NCBI RefSeq assembly: GCF_902833085.1
Contig: NZ_CADFEB010000005.1
Coordinates: forward strand, 496,001-560,000
Length of the DNA: 64,000 bases
Reading direction: 5' to 3'
From: Burkholderia ubonensis
GTDB lineage: Bacteria > Pseudomonadota > Gammaproteobacteria > Burkholderiales > Burkholderiaceae
Shown: positions 7,833 through 17,331 of the stretch, one piece after another
Numbering within the stretch: position 1 is the first letter of the stretch
How the letters are laid out: each line of letters begins with the position of its first letter
Program-made: the position numbers and the translations under genes
The notes under the pieces: generated by a model
What the model saw: only the letters and a program-made list of their open reading frames with translations
Told to the model about the DNA's origin: nothing
The model's database searches: none

Positions 7833-9237
7833 GCTGGTCTCCCTTCGAACTCGGTTGTCCGAACATCGCGTCGCGAGCCGCCTTGATCACCAGGTTGATA
7901 TGGCGGCGCGTGAGCGTCAGGCTGCGACCATCGGCGCCGCGCATCAAGGCCGGCATCTTGCGCAGCCCTTCGGCGGACAGGTCGCCGATCTCCTCGGGCT
8001 GGCGCAGAACCTTGGCGAACCACGGCGCGCCGCCCGCCGACAAGGCGCTGAACACGCGCTCGTGCAGCGCGCGCAGTGCGAGATTGTCGACGATCGATTC
8101 CGCGGCGATGGGCTCGTAATAGCGCTCGAAGTCGGCAGCGTTCTGACGCACCATGGTGCTCGCGATGTCGAGCCGGCCATTGACCGGATTGCCGTTCATG
8201 ACGGCCGTGTTCATCAGGCGGATGGTTTCCAGCGCGCGCAGGACGATCTCCGTGGCTTCGTCGATCGATACGCTCTCCTGCTCGACATCCGTGCCGTGGA
8301 GAATCTGCTCCATCTCGTCGGACACCACGCGCACCGGCAGCGTATCGGGTGCATAGGCGGGCGGCCCCGCACCGATATAGCCGTGAGCACGCAGCGTGGA
8401 GCCGTCCTGCCGGGTCAGCACGACTTGAACGTGGCCGTCGCATTCGTCGTCGAGGTAGCCCCAGCTGACCTGATTGCCGTCCTTGCCGGCGTAGCCGGCG
8501 TAGATCTGGGCGGGATTGGTCAGCGTGGGGCCCGTGCTCTCCGTATAGCCGAGCCAGTCGCCGCGCTTCTCGTCGTAAAGCACCAGCTCGTCGCGATCGA
8601 TGATGGGATCGTCCTGCAGCGCCACGTGCTCGTCCGACAGGCGACGCTTCATGCGCGTCCCGTATACGATGCCGGCCGCGGGCGTGTAGCGCAGGCGGAT
8701 CTCGGGATGTCGCTGCGTCGGCTTGATGAACTGGACGTGACCCAGCGGCAGGTGCCGCCCGGCGCGAAAATTCTCGCAATGGCCTTCCATCGCGTGCCGC
8801 CGGTGGTCCTTGAGGCCGGTCAGGCGCGCATGGATCTTGTCGTTCGGATTGTTCGTGCGCCGGTAAATCTTGATGTTCCCCAGCTGGACGTCCCAATGCA
8901 AGGCGCCGGTGTCCAGCTGTTCGGCGGCCAGCAGCTGGAGCGTGAGAGGCTGCAACTGGTCCGGCGCTTCGCTCGTGCGCGCATAGACCTCGAGGAAAGG
9001 CGCCACCGGGCGCACCTTCCCGTCCTCGTCCTTGAAGCGGATCTTGTCGGGCACGTAGGCCCGCGCGATTTCACCGCTTTCCTGGTCTACCTCCAATGTC
9101 GTACACGGCACGATGCGGCGAAAGTCGAGCGGCTTGTCGGGATCGACGGCGAGGTCGAACGCTTCGAGCGGCGTCGCCGCGGCGCCCAGCCTGCCGACCG
9201 CAATAGGCGGCAGAATCCGGAGTTCCAGTATCGGCAT
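7822..9237 (-). CDS. LodA/GoxA-like protein, N-terminal subunit
   Basis: A 471-residue protein resembling the N-terminal two thirds of LodA. It opens with RILPPIAVGRLG (7-18), the family's P.I...R.G start. A domain with GKVRP.A.F.VYA and HWDVQLGNIK follows, then a WGYLDDECDGHV segment and PPAYAPDT. Near the end, about residue 440, KMPALMRGADGRSLTLT matches the stretch that precedes the catalytic domain in single-chain LodA. It lacks the Cys and Trp of the cofactor, which lie in the next gene. The two subunits total 757 residues, close to one LodA chain. AGGAG six bases before the ATG supports the start, 9 bp after the ferritin-like gene. Confidence 0.65.
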   Translation of the reverse strand: MPILELRILPPIAVGRLGAAATPLEAFDLAVDPDKPLDFRRIVPCTTLEVDQESGEIARAYVPDKIRFKDEDGKVRPVAPFLEVYARTSEAPDQLQPLTLQLLAAEQLDTGALHWDVQLGNIKIYRRTNNPNDKIHARLTGLKDHRRHAMEGHCENFRAGRHLPLGHVQFIKPTQRHPEIRLRYTPAAGIVYGTRMKRRLSDEHVALQDDPIIDRDELVLYDEKRGDWLGYTESTGPTLTNPAQIYAGYAGKDGNQVSWGYLDDECDGHVQVVLTRQDGSTLRAHGYIGAGPPAYAPDTLPVRVVSDEMEQILHGTDVEQESVSIDEATEIVLRALETIRLMNTAVMNGNPVNGRLDIASTMVRQNAADFERYYEPIAAESIVDNLALRALHERVFSALSAGGAPWFAKVLRQPEEIGDLSAEGLRKMPALMRGADGRSLTLTRRHINLVIKAARDAMFGQPSSKGDQHVG

Positions 9238-9246
9238 GTTTGGCTC

Positions 9247-10797
9247 CTAGAGTAACGCCGGATCGACGTCGCCGGACAAGATGCGCCTGGCGATGGCGAC
9301 CATGCCCTTGTCGGCTTCGCGCAGGCTGAGCAGATACGGACGGTGTGCGGCATCGGTGCGGTCCAGCAAGGCCGCCGTCAGGTTGTCCGATGCCGCCAGC
9401 AGATCGAGGTGGCCGCGCCACCGGTTCGCCTCGCCCAACGGGCTGTCGAGCGTATACGGCACCTGGAACGGCGGCCCGGCGAGCGGCGCATCCGGCTTAT
9501 TCGACACGCGCGATTGCATCAGGATCTCGGCGAGGGCGCGCAGGTTGTACATTTCGCCGAACGCGGCATTGACGATCGCGCCGCGCGGCGTCACCGTGCC
9601 TGCCGCATTGAGCCCGCCGTAGAGCGTGAAGCTGTGGATCAGGTACTGCAGCAACATGCGATAGCGCAGGTTGGATAGCGACGCCCACAAGGCCGTCACC
9701 GGCTCGGTGATGGGCGTCACCGGCGCGCCGTCCTGCTCGGGCTCGAGCTGAGGATCGAGCAACACGTAGGGGTTGACCGCGACCGGGCGCGAAGGCTGCC
9801 AGGCAGCGTGCGCGCCCGTCGTGGCCGCGACGCGCTCGCTCAACGCGGCGAGTGCTGCCGGATAGGCCGCCTGCCATGCCGCTTCGAGGAAATCGTCCGG
9901 ACGTGCGTCGCCCCAGACATCGACGCCGCACAGCTCCCCTCCCAGGACCCTGCGCATTTCAATGTAGATCCGCAGGAACCGCACGAAATGCGAGGGCTGC
10001 GTGCCATGCGTGGCCTCGCCTTGCTGGGCAATCGCCTGCAGTGCGTCGACGGCGTCGTCGCGTGACGTGGCGGGCTTCACCAGCACGTCCGGCGTGCTTT
10101 TGAGCGACGCGTGGCCGCTGCTGCCGCGCTGGCCGCCCTGGTACCCGCGTCCCCACTCCGCGAAATCCGCCTGGCAGCGATAGGTGTCGGCCTGAAAGAC
10201 CTCGTCGGGCAGGTAGTCCGGATCGTTGACGCGCGGAATCAGCGCGTCGAACAATTCCGCGACCTGGTGCGGATTGGAAACCTGTGCCGCGACGCGCGCA
10301 CGGATTTCTTCGCCCAATGCACCGCCTTTCCAGCCGACGGGTGCTTCTGCGTAGACGTATTTCGCGAGGGAATCGAGCGTCAGCGGTTCGAGCGTGAAAG
10401 GAAACGGATAGAACGGCGTATCCCACGGATAATCGTCACGCTCGAAATGCAATGGCGAACCGATCAGACGCAGTACGTTCTGCACCGTGATCAAATGGCC
10501 CATCTCCTCCTTTGCGATGCCGAGGATGGCTTCTTGCCAAATGCGCACGGCATCGTGAAATTGAGGCGGCACCTGCGGGCCGCCCAGCGAATAGGCGGCA
10601 TATAAATACTGCACCATCAGGCAATGCTCGATTTCCGCATCGATGGACAGCAGGTAGGTCACGTAATCGCGCGGCGAAAACTCGCTTATGAGCGGCGGTG
10701 CCGCTACACCGCCTTTGGCAGTCAGCCCGCGCGGCGTCAGCTCGGCGGGTTGTTGACCGATAGGCGCAAGATGGCGCCAAAGTCTGAGAGATTGCAT
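9247..10797 (-). CDS. Ferritin-like protein, VioB/RebD C-terminal-domain type
   Basis: A 516-residue protein with a ferritin-like helical core. SIDAEIEHCLMVQYLY carries Glu55/Glu57/His58 and AKEEMGHLITVQNVL carries Glu97/Glu98 and His101 (E..H), a pattern expected for a diiron or related site. A second set of helices at about 260-300 and 370-400 (QYLIHSF) completes the family layout. Such domains form the C-terminal part of iminophenyl-pyruvate dimer synthases (VioB, RebD) and also occur alone. It is the first gene of the operon, with AAGGAG five bases before the ATG. It might act on the imine or keto product of the adjacent oxidase, or handle peroxide. Both are inference. Confidence 0.7.
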   Translation of the reverse strand: MQSLRLWRHLAPIGQQPAELTPRGLTAKGGVAAPPLISEFSPRDYVTYLLSIDAEIEHCLMVQYLYAAYSLGGPQVPPQFHDAVRIWQEAILGIAKEEMGHLITVQNVLRLIGSPLHFERDDYPWDTPFYPFPFTLEPLTLDSLAKYVYAEAPVGWKGGALGEEIRARVAAQVSNPHQVAELFDALIPRVNDPDYLPDEVFQADTYRCQADFAEWGRGYQGGQRGSSGHASLKSTPDVLVKPATSRDDAVDALQAIAQQGEATHGTQPSHFVRFLRIYIEMRRVLGGELCGVDVWGDARPDDFLEAAWQAAYPAALAALSERVAATTGAHAAWQPSRPVAVNPYVLLDPQLEPEQDGAPVTPITEPVTALWASLSNLRYRMLLQYLIHSFTLYGGLNAAGTVTPRGAIVNAAFGEMYNLRALAEILMQSRVSNKPDAPLAGPPFQVPYTLDSPLGEANRWRGHLDLLAASDNLTAALLDRTDAAHRPYLLSLREADKGMVAIARRILSGDVDPALL

Positions 10798-11095
10798 TGC
10801 CGCTCCTTATTGCCCACGTCATCAAGAAAAGAGTCGCGCGGAACTGCAGGAAAAGGCCGGTATTGCGGGAAAGCGGGGAAGCGGGGATCGCACAAGCACG
10901 CTGTCGGGCGTGTCATTGCGCAGGCGTGATTTGAATCGATGCGATGGACGGTGTTTGGCCGCCCATGAATATTGTCATTTCATTATTGCACGCAGCGCTG
11001 ACGAGACAAGTCTGTCAAGTTTGACAGTTCGGGAAAACACTATGGCCGGCATGCACAATTGCCCCGTGCATGTCTCCCGCCCGCTCCCGATCACG
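10798..11095. other. Intergenic region ahead of the quinoprotein operon
   Basis: This stretch holds no credible gene. It must contain the promoter of the five-gene operon, but I see no convincing -35/-10 pair. AATAAT on the minus strand (10982-10987) is a possible -10 without a matching -35. It is noticeably richer in A and T than the flanks from about 10940 to 11040, and carries the palindrome annotated separately. Confidence 0.5.
11012..11027. promoter_or_regulatory. Operator-like palindrome CTGTCAAGTTTGACAG
   Basis: Seven-base arms CTGTCAA/TTGACAG are separated by two bases. Each arm contains a TTGACA, one per strand. It lies 215 bp upstream of the operon's first gene and beyond the guaA terminator, so the quinoprotein operon is the only obvious target. 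It could be a regulator-binding site or a pair of back-to-back -35 boxes. No convincing -10 is found at normal spacing on either strand. Confidence 0.35.
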
Positions 11096-11123
11096 AAAAA
11101 AAGGGGCGCCCCAAGGGCGCCCC
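11096..11123 (-). terminator. Intrinsic terminator of guaA
   Basis: Read on the minus strand, a nine-pair GC stem (GGGGCGCCC with GGGCGCCCC) with a short loop is followed by seven T. It lies 25 bp after the guaA stop and marks the end of the guaB-guaA unit. Confidence 0.85.
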
Positions 11124-11148
11124 GCATGTTCAGCCGGTTGCGTACAAC

Positions 11149-12768
11149 TCACTCCCACTCGATCGTCGCCGGCGGCTTCCCGGAGATGTCGTACACGACG
11201 CGGTTGATCCCGCGCACCTCGTTGATGATCCGGTTCGACGCGCGGCCGAGCAGCGCGTACGGCAGGTGCGCCCAGTGCGCGGTCATGAAATCGGTCGTCT
11301 GCACCGCGCGCAGCGACGTCACGTAGTCATACGTGCGGCCGTCGCCCATCACGCCGACCGACTTCACCGGCAGGAACACCGCGAACGCCTGGCTCGTGAG
11401 GTCGTACCAGCTCTTGCCGACGTCGGCTTCGCCGCACAGGCCCGCCGCCGCATCCTGCGCGGTCGCGGTCGTATTGCGCAGCTCCTCGATGAAGATCGCG
11501 TCCGCGCGGCGCAGCAGGTCCGCGTACTCGCGCTTCACCTCGCCGAGAATCCGCACGCCGAGGCCCGGGCCCGGGAACGGATGGCGGTACACCATTTCCG
11601 GCGGCAGGCCGAGCGCGACGCCCAGCTCGCGCACCTCGTCCTTGAACAGGTCGCGCAGCGGCTCGAGCAGCTTCAGGCCGAGCGTCTCCGGCAGGCCGCC
11701 GACGTTGTGGTGACTCTTGATCGTCGTCGCCTTCTTCGTCTTCGTGCCGCCCGATTCGACCACGTCCGGATAGATCGTGCCCTGCGCGAGCCACTTCGCC
11801 TTCGACAGCTTCTTCGCCTCGGCCTGGAACACCTCGACGAACTCGCGGCCGATGATCTTGCGCTTGGCTTCCGGATCGGTCACGCCGGCCAGATGGCCGA
11901 GGAACTGCTCCGATGCGTCGACGTGCACGACCTTCGCATGCAGGCGGCCCTCGAACATGTCGAGCACCATCTGGCCTTCGTTCAGGCGCAGCAGGCCGTG
12001 GTCGACGAACACGCAGGTCAGCTGGTCGCCGATCGCGCGATGGATCAGCGCGGCCGCAACGCTCGAATCGACGCCGCCCGACAGGCCGAGGATCACCTCC
12101 TCGTCGCCGACCTGCTCACGGATGCGCGCAACGGCTTCCTCGATGTGATCGCGCATGATCCAGTCCGGCTTCGCGCCGGCGATGTCGAGCACGAAGCGCT
12201 CGAGCATCTGGCGGCCCTTCACGGTGTGCGTGACTTCCGGGTGGAACTGCACCGCATAGTAGCCGCGCGCCTCGTCGGCCATGCCGGCGATCGGGCAGCT
12301 CGGCGTCGACGCCATCAGCTTGAAGCCCGGCGGCAGCTCGGCGACCTTGTCGCCGTGGCTCATCCAGACCTTCAGCATGCCGTGGCCTTCGGCCGTCGTG
12401 AAATCCTCGATGCCGTCGAGCAGGCGCGTATGGCCGTGCGCGCGCATTTCCGCATAGCCGAATTCGCGATGGTCGCTCCACTCGACCTTGCCGCCGAGCT
12501 GCACGGCCATCGTCTGCATGCCGTAGCAGATGCCGAGCACCGGCACGCCGAGATCCCACACGGCCTGCGGCGCGCGCAGCTGATGGTCTTCGTACGTGCT
12601 CGCATGGCTGCCCGACAGGATCACGGCCTTCGGCGCGAACTCGCGGACGAAGTCGTCGGACACGTCGTTCGGATGAATCTCGCAATAGACGTGCGATTCG
12701 CGCACGCGCCGCGCGATCAGTTGGGTGACTTGCGAACCGAAGTCGAGAATCAGGATTTTGTCGTGCAT
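11149..12768 (-). CDS. guaA: GMP synthase (glutamine-hydrolysing)
   Basis: A 539-residue enzyme that converts XMP to GMP with ATP and glutamine, the last step of guanine nucleotide synthesis. The class I glutamine amidotransferase domain has nucleophile Cys81 in GICYGMQ and the His176/Glu178 pair in FHPEV. The ATP pyrophosphatase P-loop SGGVDSS is at 230-236, and the C-terminal dimerisation domain is complete. ATG 12768 ([13 protein letters not shown]) is the conserved start; an upstream in-frame start would add eight non-conserved residues. It is the last gene of guaB - membrane protein - guaA. The LSGSHAS stretch replaces the more usual LSGGPES. Confidence 0.97.
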   Translation of the reverse strand: MHDKILILDFGSQVTQLIARRVRESHVYCEIHPNDVSDDFVREFAPKAVILSGSHASTYEDHQLRAPQAVWDLGVPVLGICYGMQTMAVQLGGKVEWSDHREFGYAEMRAHGHTRLLDGIEDFTTAEGHGMLKVWMSHGDKVAELPPGFKLMASTPSCPIAGMADEARGYYAVQFHPEVTHTVKGRQMLERFVLDIAGAKPDWIMRDHIEEAVARIREQVGDEEVILGLSGGVDSSVAAALIHRAIGDQLTCVFVDHGLLRLNEGQMVLDMFEGRLHAKVVHVDASEQFLGHLAGVTDPEAKRKIIGREFVEVFQAEAKKLSKAKWLAQGTIYPDVVESGGTKTKKATTIKSHHNVGGLPETLGLKLLEPLRDLFKDEVRELGVALGLPPEMVYRHPFPGPGLGVRILGEVKREYADLLRRADAIFIEELRNTTATAQDAAAGLCGEADVGKSWYDLTSQAFAVFLPVKSVGVMGDGRTYDYVTSLRAVQTTDFMTAHWAHLPYALLGRASNRIINEVRGINRVVYDISGKPPATIEWE

Positions 12769-12878
12769 GGCTGCGGACGGGATGAAGAACAAACGGATAA
12801 GAAAAGCAGCGCATCGCGCGCTGCGTCAATAGCATGGACGGCGGCGTCGGGCGAAACGGGCGCGCGACGCACGGCCGG

Positions 12879-13481
12879 TCATTCCTGCATCGGCGGGCGC
12901 TCGTCCAGCGCGACGTCGCTTGACGCCTTGCCGGACGCGGCAGGCGCGCCGGACGGTGCGGTGGACGACGCTGCGGCGGACGTGGCCGCCGGACGGGCGA
13001 CGACCGGCTCGGCCCGCTGCGGCGACACCGCCGCCGGCTCGGCCGGCCGCTGCGCGGCACGGCCTTCGAGCGCCTGCGCCCGCTCGCGCCGCCGCACGGC
13101 CGAAGCCAGTCGCACGCCGCCGAGGCCGAGCACGAACAGCACGACGCCGACCGCCGCGGACAGCAGCTGGCCGGCCGCCGCCAGCGCCGGACCGTGCGAG
13201 CCGATCGCCCACACGATCGTCAGCATGCCGGTCAGCCAGTTCACGTGGCCGACCGCGCGCGCGACCGGCGCCGTCAGGTCGCCGTTGACCGCCGCGTGCG
13301 CGGCGAGCCACGCGAGGCCAAGCAGCGCGATGCCGAACGCCTGGCCGAGCATCGCCGGCTCGACGTTCGCCAGCTGCAGCGCGTTGAACAGCGCATGCCA
13401 CGGCGTCAGCACGAACAGCAGGCCGAACGCCGCCAGCAGCACGGCATCGACGACCAGCACGGCTCGCAGCAACGGTTTCAT
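12879..13481 (-). CDS. Uncharacterised four-helix membrane protein between guaB and guaA
   Basis: A 200-residue protein not recognised as a named family. Four hydrophobic segments lie at about 5-25, 45-65, 77-95 and 100-122. A basic stretch (VRRRERAQ) and a long Ala/Pro/Ser-rich, probably disordered C-terminal tail of about 65 residues follow. It starts six bases after the guaB stop and is surely co-transcribed with guaB, with 110 bp before guaA. Position suggests a link to purine metabolism, but the sequence gives no catalytic clue. It may simply be carried in the operon. Confidence 0.7.
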   Translation of the reverse strand: MKPLLRAVLVVDAVLLAAFGLLFVLTPWHALFNALQLANVEPAMLGQAFGIALLGLAWLAAHAAVNGDLTAPVARAVGHVNWLTGMLTIVWAIGSHGPALAAAGQLLSAAVGVVLFVLGLGGVRLASAVRRRERAQALEGRAAQRPAEPAAVSPQRAEPVVARPAATSAAASSTAPSGAPAASGKASSDVALDERPPMQE

Positions 13482-13487
13482 CGGCGC

Positions 13488-14980
<1,493 letters not shown>

Positions 14981-15265
14981 CGCGAAGTGCGGCTGAATTT
15001 CACAACACGAACAAAGGCTTAGCCGTTTTCCAGCGGTTGGGGGCCCGAATCGTTCGCATCCCCGTTCGAGTCGTTTTCGATCCGGTTTCGTTTTGGGCGC
15101 CGGCGCGTCCGTTCGCGCGCGCCCCCACGCCAGCCCGGCCGCGCGTGCGATCTGCGACGCGCCGGCCCGACGGCCGTGCCCCGACGACCCGCGCCGTGCG
15201 GGGGCGTGGTGCTAGATTAGTGCCGGGCGACGAACGGCGGGAGTGACGAGTGTGTCGGGATTCGG
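14981..15265. other. Divergent intergenic region between guaB and the helix-turn-helix gene
   Basis: Apart from the guaB promoter at its left edge I see no gene or RNA. TAGATT at 15213-15218, preceded by TGC, could be an extended -10 for the helix-turn-helix gene. The central part is GC-rich without clear stems. Confidence 0.4.
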
Positions 15266-16486
15266 ATGGATTCGCTGATTACGGCCGCAGCCCGCGCGCT
15301 CGCCGCGGGTGACCCGCTCGGCGCGCTGAACCGGGTCGCGCTGCGCGACGACGCCCCCGCGCTCGCGCTGCGCGGCATCGCGATGGCGCAGCTCGGCGAC
15401 TTCGAGCGCGCGAAGGCGCTCATGCGCAGCGCGGCGCGCGCGTTCGGCCCGAAGGAGGCCGTGGCCCGCGCGCGCTGCGTCGTCGCACAAGCCGAGATCG
15501 CGCTCGCGTCACGCGAGCTCGGCTGGCCGCCGCGTGCGCTCGACGCCGCCCGCACCACGCTCGAAGCGCACGGCGATCACGTCAATGCGGCGCACGCACG
15601 CCATCTCGAGGTGCGCCGGCTGCTGCTGATCGGGCGCCTCGACGACGCCGAGCGCGCGCTCGGCGGCCTCGATCCGGCGCCGCTGCCGGCGGCGTCGCGC
15701 GCCGTGCACGAGCTCGTCGCCGCTGGCATCGCGATGCGGCGCGTGCGGCCCGGCGCCGCGCGCGCGGCGCTCGCCCGCGCACGCCAGGCCGCACAAGACG
15801 CCGGAATTGCCGCGCTGATGGCCGAGATCGACTGCGCGCGCGGCATCCTCGACGCGCCGGCCGCCCGCCGGATCGCGCCCGGCGGTGTGCAGCTCCTGCT
15901 GCTCGACGAAATGGAAGCGCTGCTGGCGTCGGACGCCGTCGTCGTGGATGCGTGCCGCCATGTCGTGCGCGACGCATGCACGGCGATCCCGCTCGCGCGG
16001 CGGCCGGTGCTGTTCGCGCTGGCGCGTGCGCTCGGCGAGGCGTGGCCGGCGGACGTGCCGAGAGACGCGCTCGTCGCCCGCGCGTTTCGTGCACGGCACG
16101 CGGACGAATCGCATCGCGCGCGCCTGCGCGTCGAGATCGGCCGGCTGCGCGCGATGCTCCGGCCGCTCGCAAATGTAACCGCGACCGCGCGCGGCTTCGC
16201 GCTCGAGCCGCACGGCGCGCGCGAGGTCGTCGTGCTCGCGCGCCCGGTCGACGACAAGCATGCGGCAGTGCTCGCCCTCCTCGCCGACGGCGAAGCGTGG
16301 TCGAGCGCCGCGCTGGCCCTCGCGCTCGGCGCGAGCCAGCGCACCGTGCAGCGCGCGCTCGACGCGCTCGCGCAGGCAGGCAAGGTACAGACGTTCGGCC
16401 GCGGGCGGGCGCGCCGCTGGACGACGCCGCCCATGCCGGGATTCGCGACGACCTTGTTACTCCCCGCGCCGCTGCCGGGCGACTAG
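15266..16486 (+). CDS. Helix-turn-helix protein with helical-repeat N-terminus
   Basis: A 406-residue protein I cannot assign to a named regulator. Residues about 1-200 are Ala/Leu/Arg-rich helices with TPR-like spacing (ALALRGIAMAQLGDFERAKAL). The C-terminal residues about 335-390 form a winged helix-turn-helix (LALGASQRTVQRALDALAQAGKV, then a basic wing). The middle, about 275-320, carries a second possible DNA-binding segment (RLRVEIGRLRAML). It lies 37 bp before a beta-propeller gene and is probably co-transcribed with it. The signal sensed and targets are unknown. Confidence 0.65.
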   Translation: MDSLITAAARALAAGDPLGALNRVALRDDAPALALRGIAMAQLGDFERAKALMRSAARAFGPKEAVARARCVVAQAEIALASRELGWPPRALDAARTTLEAHGDHVNAAHARHLEVRRLLLIGRLDDAERALGGLDPAPLPAASRAVHELVAAGIAMRRVRPGAARAALARARQAAQDAGIAALMAEIDCARGILDAPAARRIAPGGVQLLLLDEMEALLASDAVVVDACRHVVRDACTAIPLARRPVLFALARALGEAWPADVPRDALVARAFRARHADESHRARLRVEIGRLRAMLRPLANVTATARGFALEPHGAREVVVLARPVDDKHAAVLALLADGEAWSSAALALALGASQRTVQRALDALAQAGKVQTFGRGRARRWTTPPMPGFATTLLLPAPLPGD

Positions 16487-16523
16487 GATGGCGTGACAGA
16501 ACGACGAGGACGAGGACGGCGAC

Positions 16524-17192
16524 ATGAAACGATCCGCGGCAGACATCATCCGTGAATACGGCCCCTTTCCGGGCGTCGACGGCGTACACGGCGTCACGTT
16601 CGACGGCCGGCAGGTCTGGTTCGCGTCCGGCGACCGGCTGAACGCGCTCGATCCGGACAGCGGCGAGACGCTGCGCGCGCTCGACGTCGCCGCGCATGCG
16701 GGCACGGCCTTCGACGGCCGGCACCTGTTCCAGATCGTCGAGGACCGCATCGAGAAAATCGATCCGCAAACCGGCCGCGTGCTCGCGACGATCCCCGCGC
16801 CCGGCGGCGGCGGCGATTCGGGGCTCGCGTGGGCCGAAGGGACGTTGTGGGTCGGTCAGTATCGCGAGCGGAAGATTCATCAGATCGATCCGCAGACCGG
16901 CGCGGTGCTGCGCACGATCGAATCGAACCGCTTCGTCACCGGCGTGACCTGGGTCGACGGCGAGCTGTGGCACGGCACCTGGGAAGGCGACGCAAGCGAG
17001 CTGCGGCGGGTCGATCCGCAATCGGGGCAGGTGCTCGAACGGCTCGACATGCCGCCGGGCGCCGGCGTGTCGGGGCTCGAATCCGACGGCGGCGACCGCT
17101 TCTTCTGCGGCGGCGGCAACAGCGGGAAGATTCGGGCCGTGCGGCGCCCCGCACGCGGCGCGACGGCGCCGGCCGATTCGACGGATCAATAG
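16524..17192 (+). CDS. YncE/glutamine-cyclotransferase-like beta-propeller protein
   Basis: A 222-residue protein of about five propeller blades, each with the repeated pattern W(v/f)..G..l..iDP.tG..l (for example LNALDPDSGETLRAL, IEKIDPQTGRVLATI, IHQIDPQTGAVLRTI). This resembles the glutamine cyclotransferase and YncE groups. It has no signal peptide, so it is probably cytoplasmic. Enzymatic activity cannot be inferred; it may bind a ligand. It follows the helix-turn-helix gene closely, which could be its regulator. Confidence 0.6.
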   Translation: MKRSAADIIREYGPFPGVDGVHGVTFDGRQVWFASGDRLNALDPDSGETLRALDVAAHAGTAFDGRHLFQIVEDRIEKIDPQTGRVLATIPAPGGGGDSGLAWAEGTLWVGQYRERKIHQIDPQTGAVLRTIESNRFVTGVTWVDGELWHGTWEGDASELRRVDPQSGQVLERLDMPPGAGVSGLESDGGDRFFCGGGNSGKIRAVRRPARGATAPADSTDQ

Positions 17193-17292
17193 GCAAAGTC
17201 TCCCCTGCCGACGACACGCGCGGCGTTCGCCAACGCCGCGCCGCTTCCCGCCGAGTGCAGGAATGAACAAGACGCCTTGCCGCCGACACCGT

Positions 17293-17303
17293 TAAGATGC
17301 GCG
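17293..17303 (+). promoter_or_regulatory. Possible -10 region of the DMT transporter gene (TAAGATGCGCG)
   Basis: TAAGAT followed by GCGCG, 29 bp before the transporter start. The same 11 bases stand ahead of the cardiolipin synthase gene at 60123-60133. No -35 box is recognisable. Confidence 0.3.
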
Positions 17304-17331
17304 CTCGTCAGTGATTCAGTCGGAGAAGTCG

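Noticed and set aside
11021..11046. Sigma-70 promoter TTGACA...TATGGC on the plus strand
   Set aside because: The spacer is only 14 bp and no gene lies downstream on that strand before the guaA terminator.
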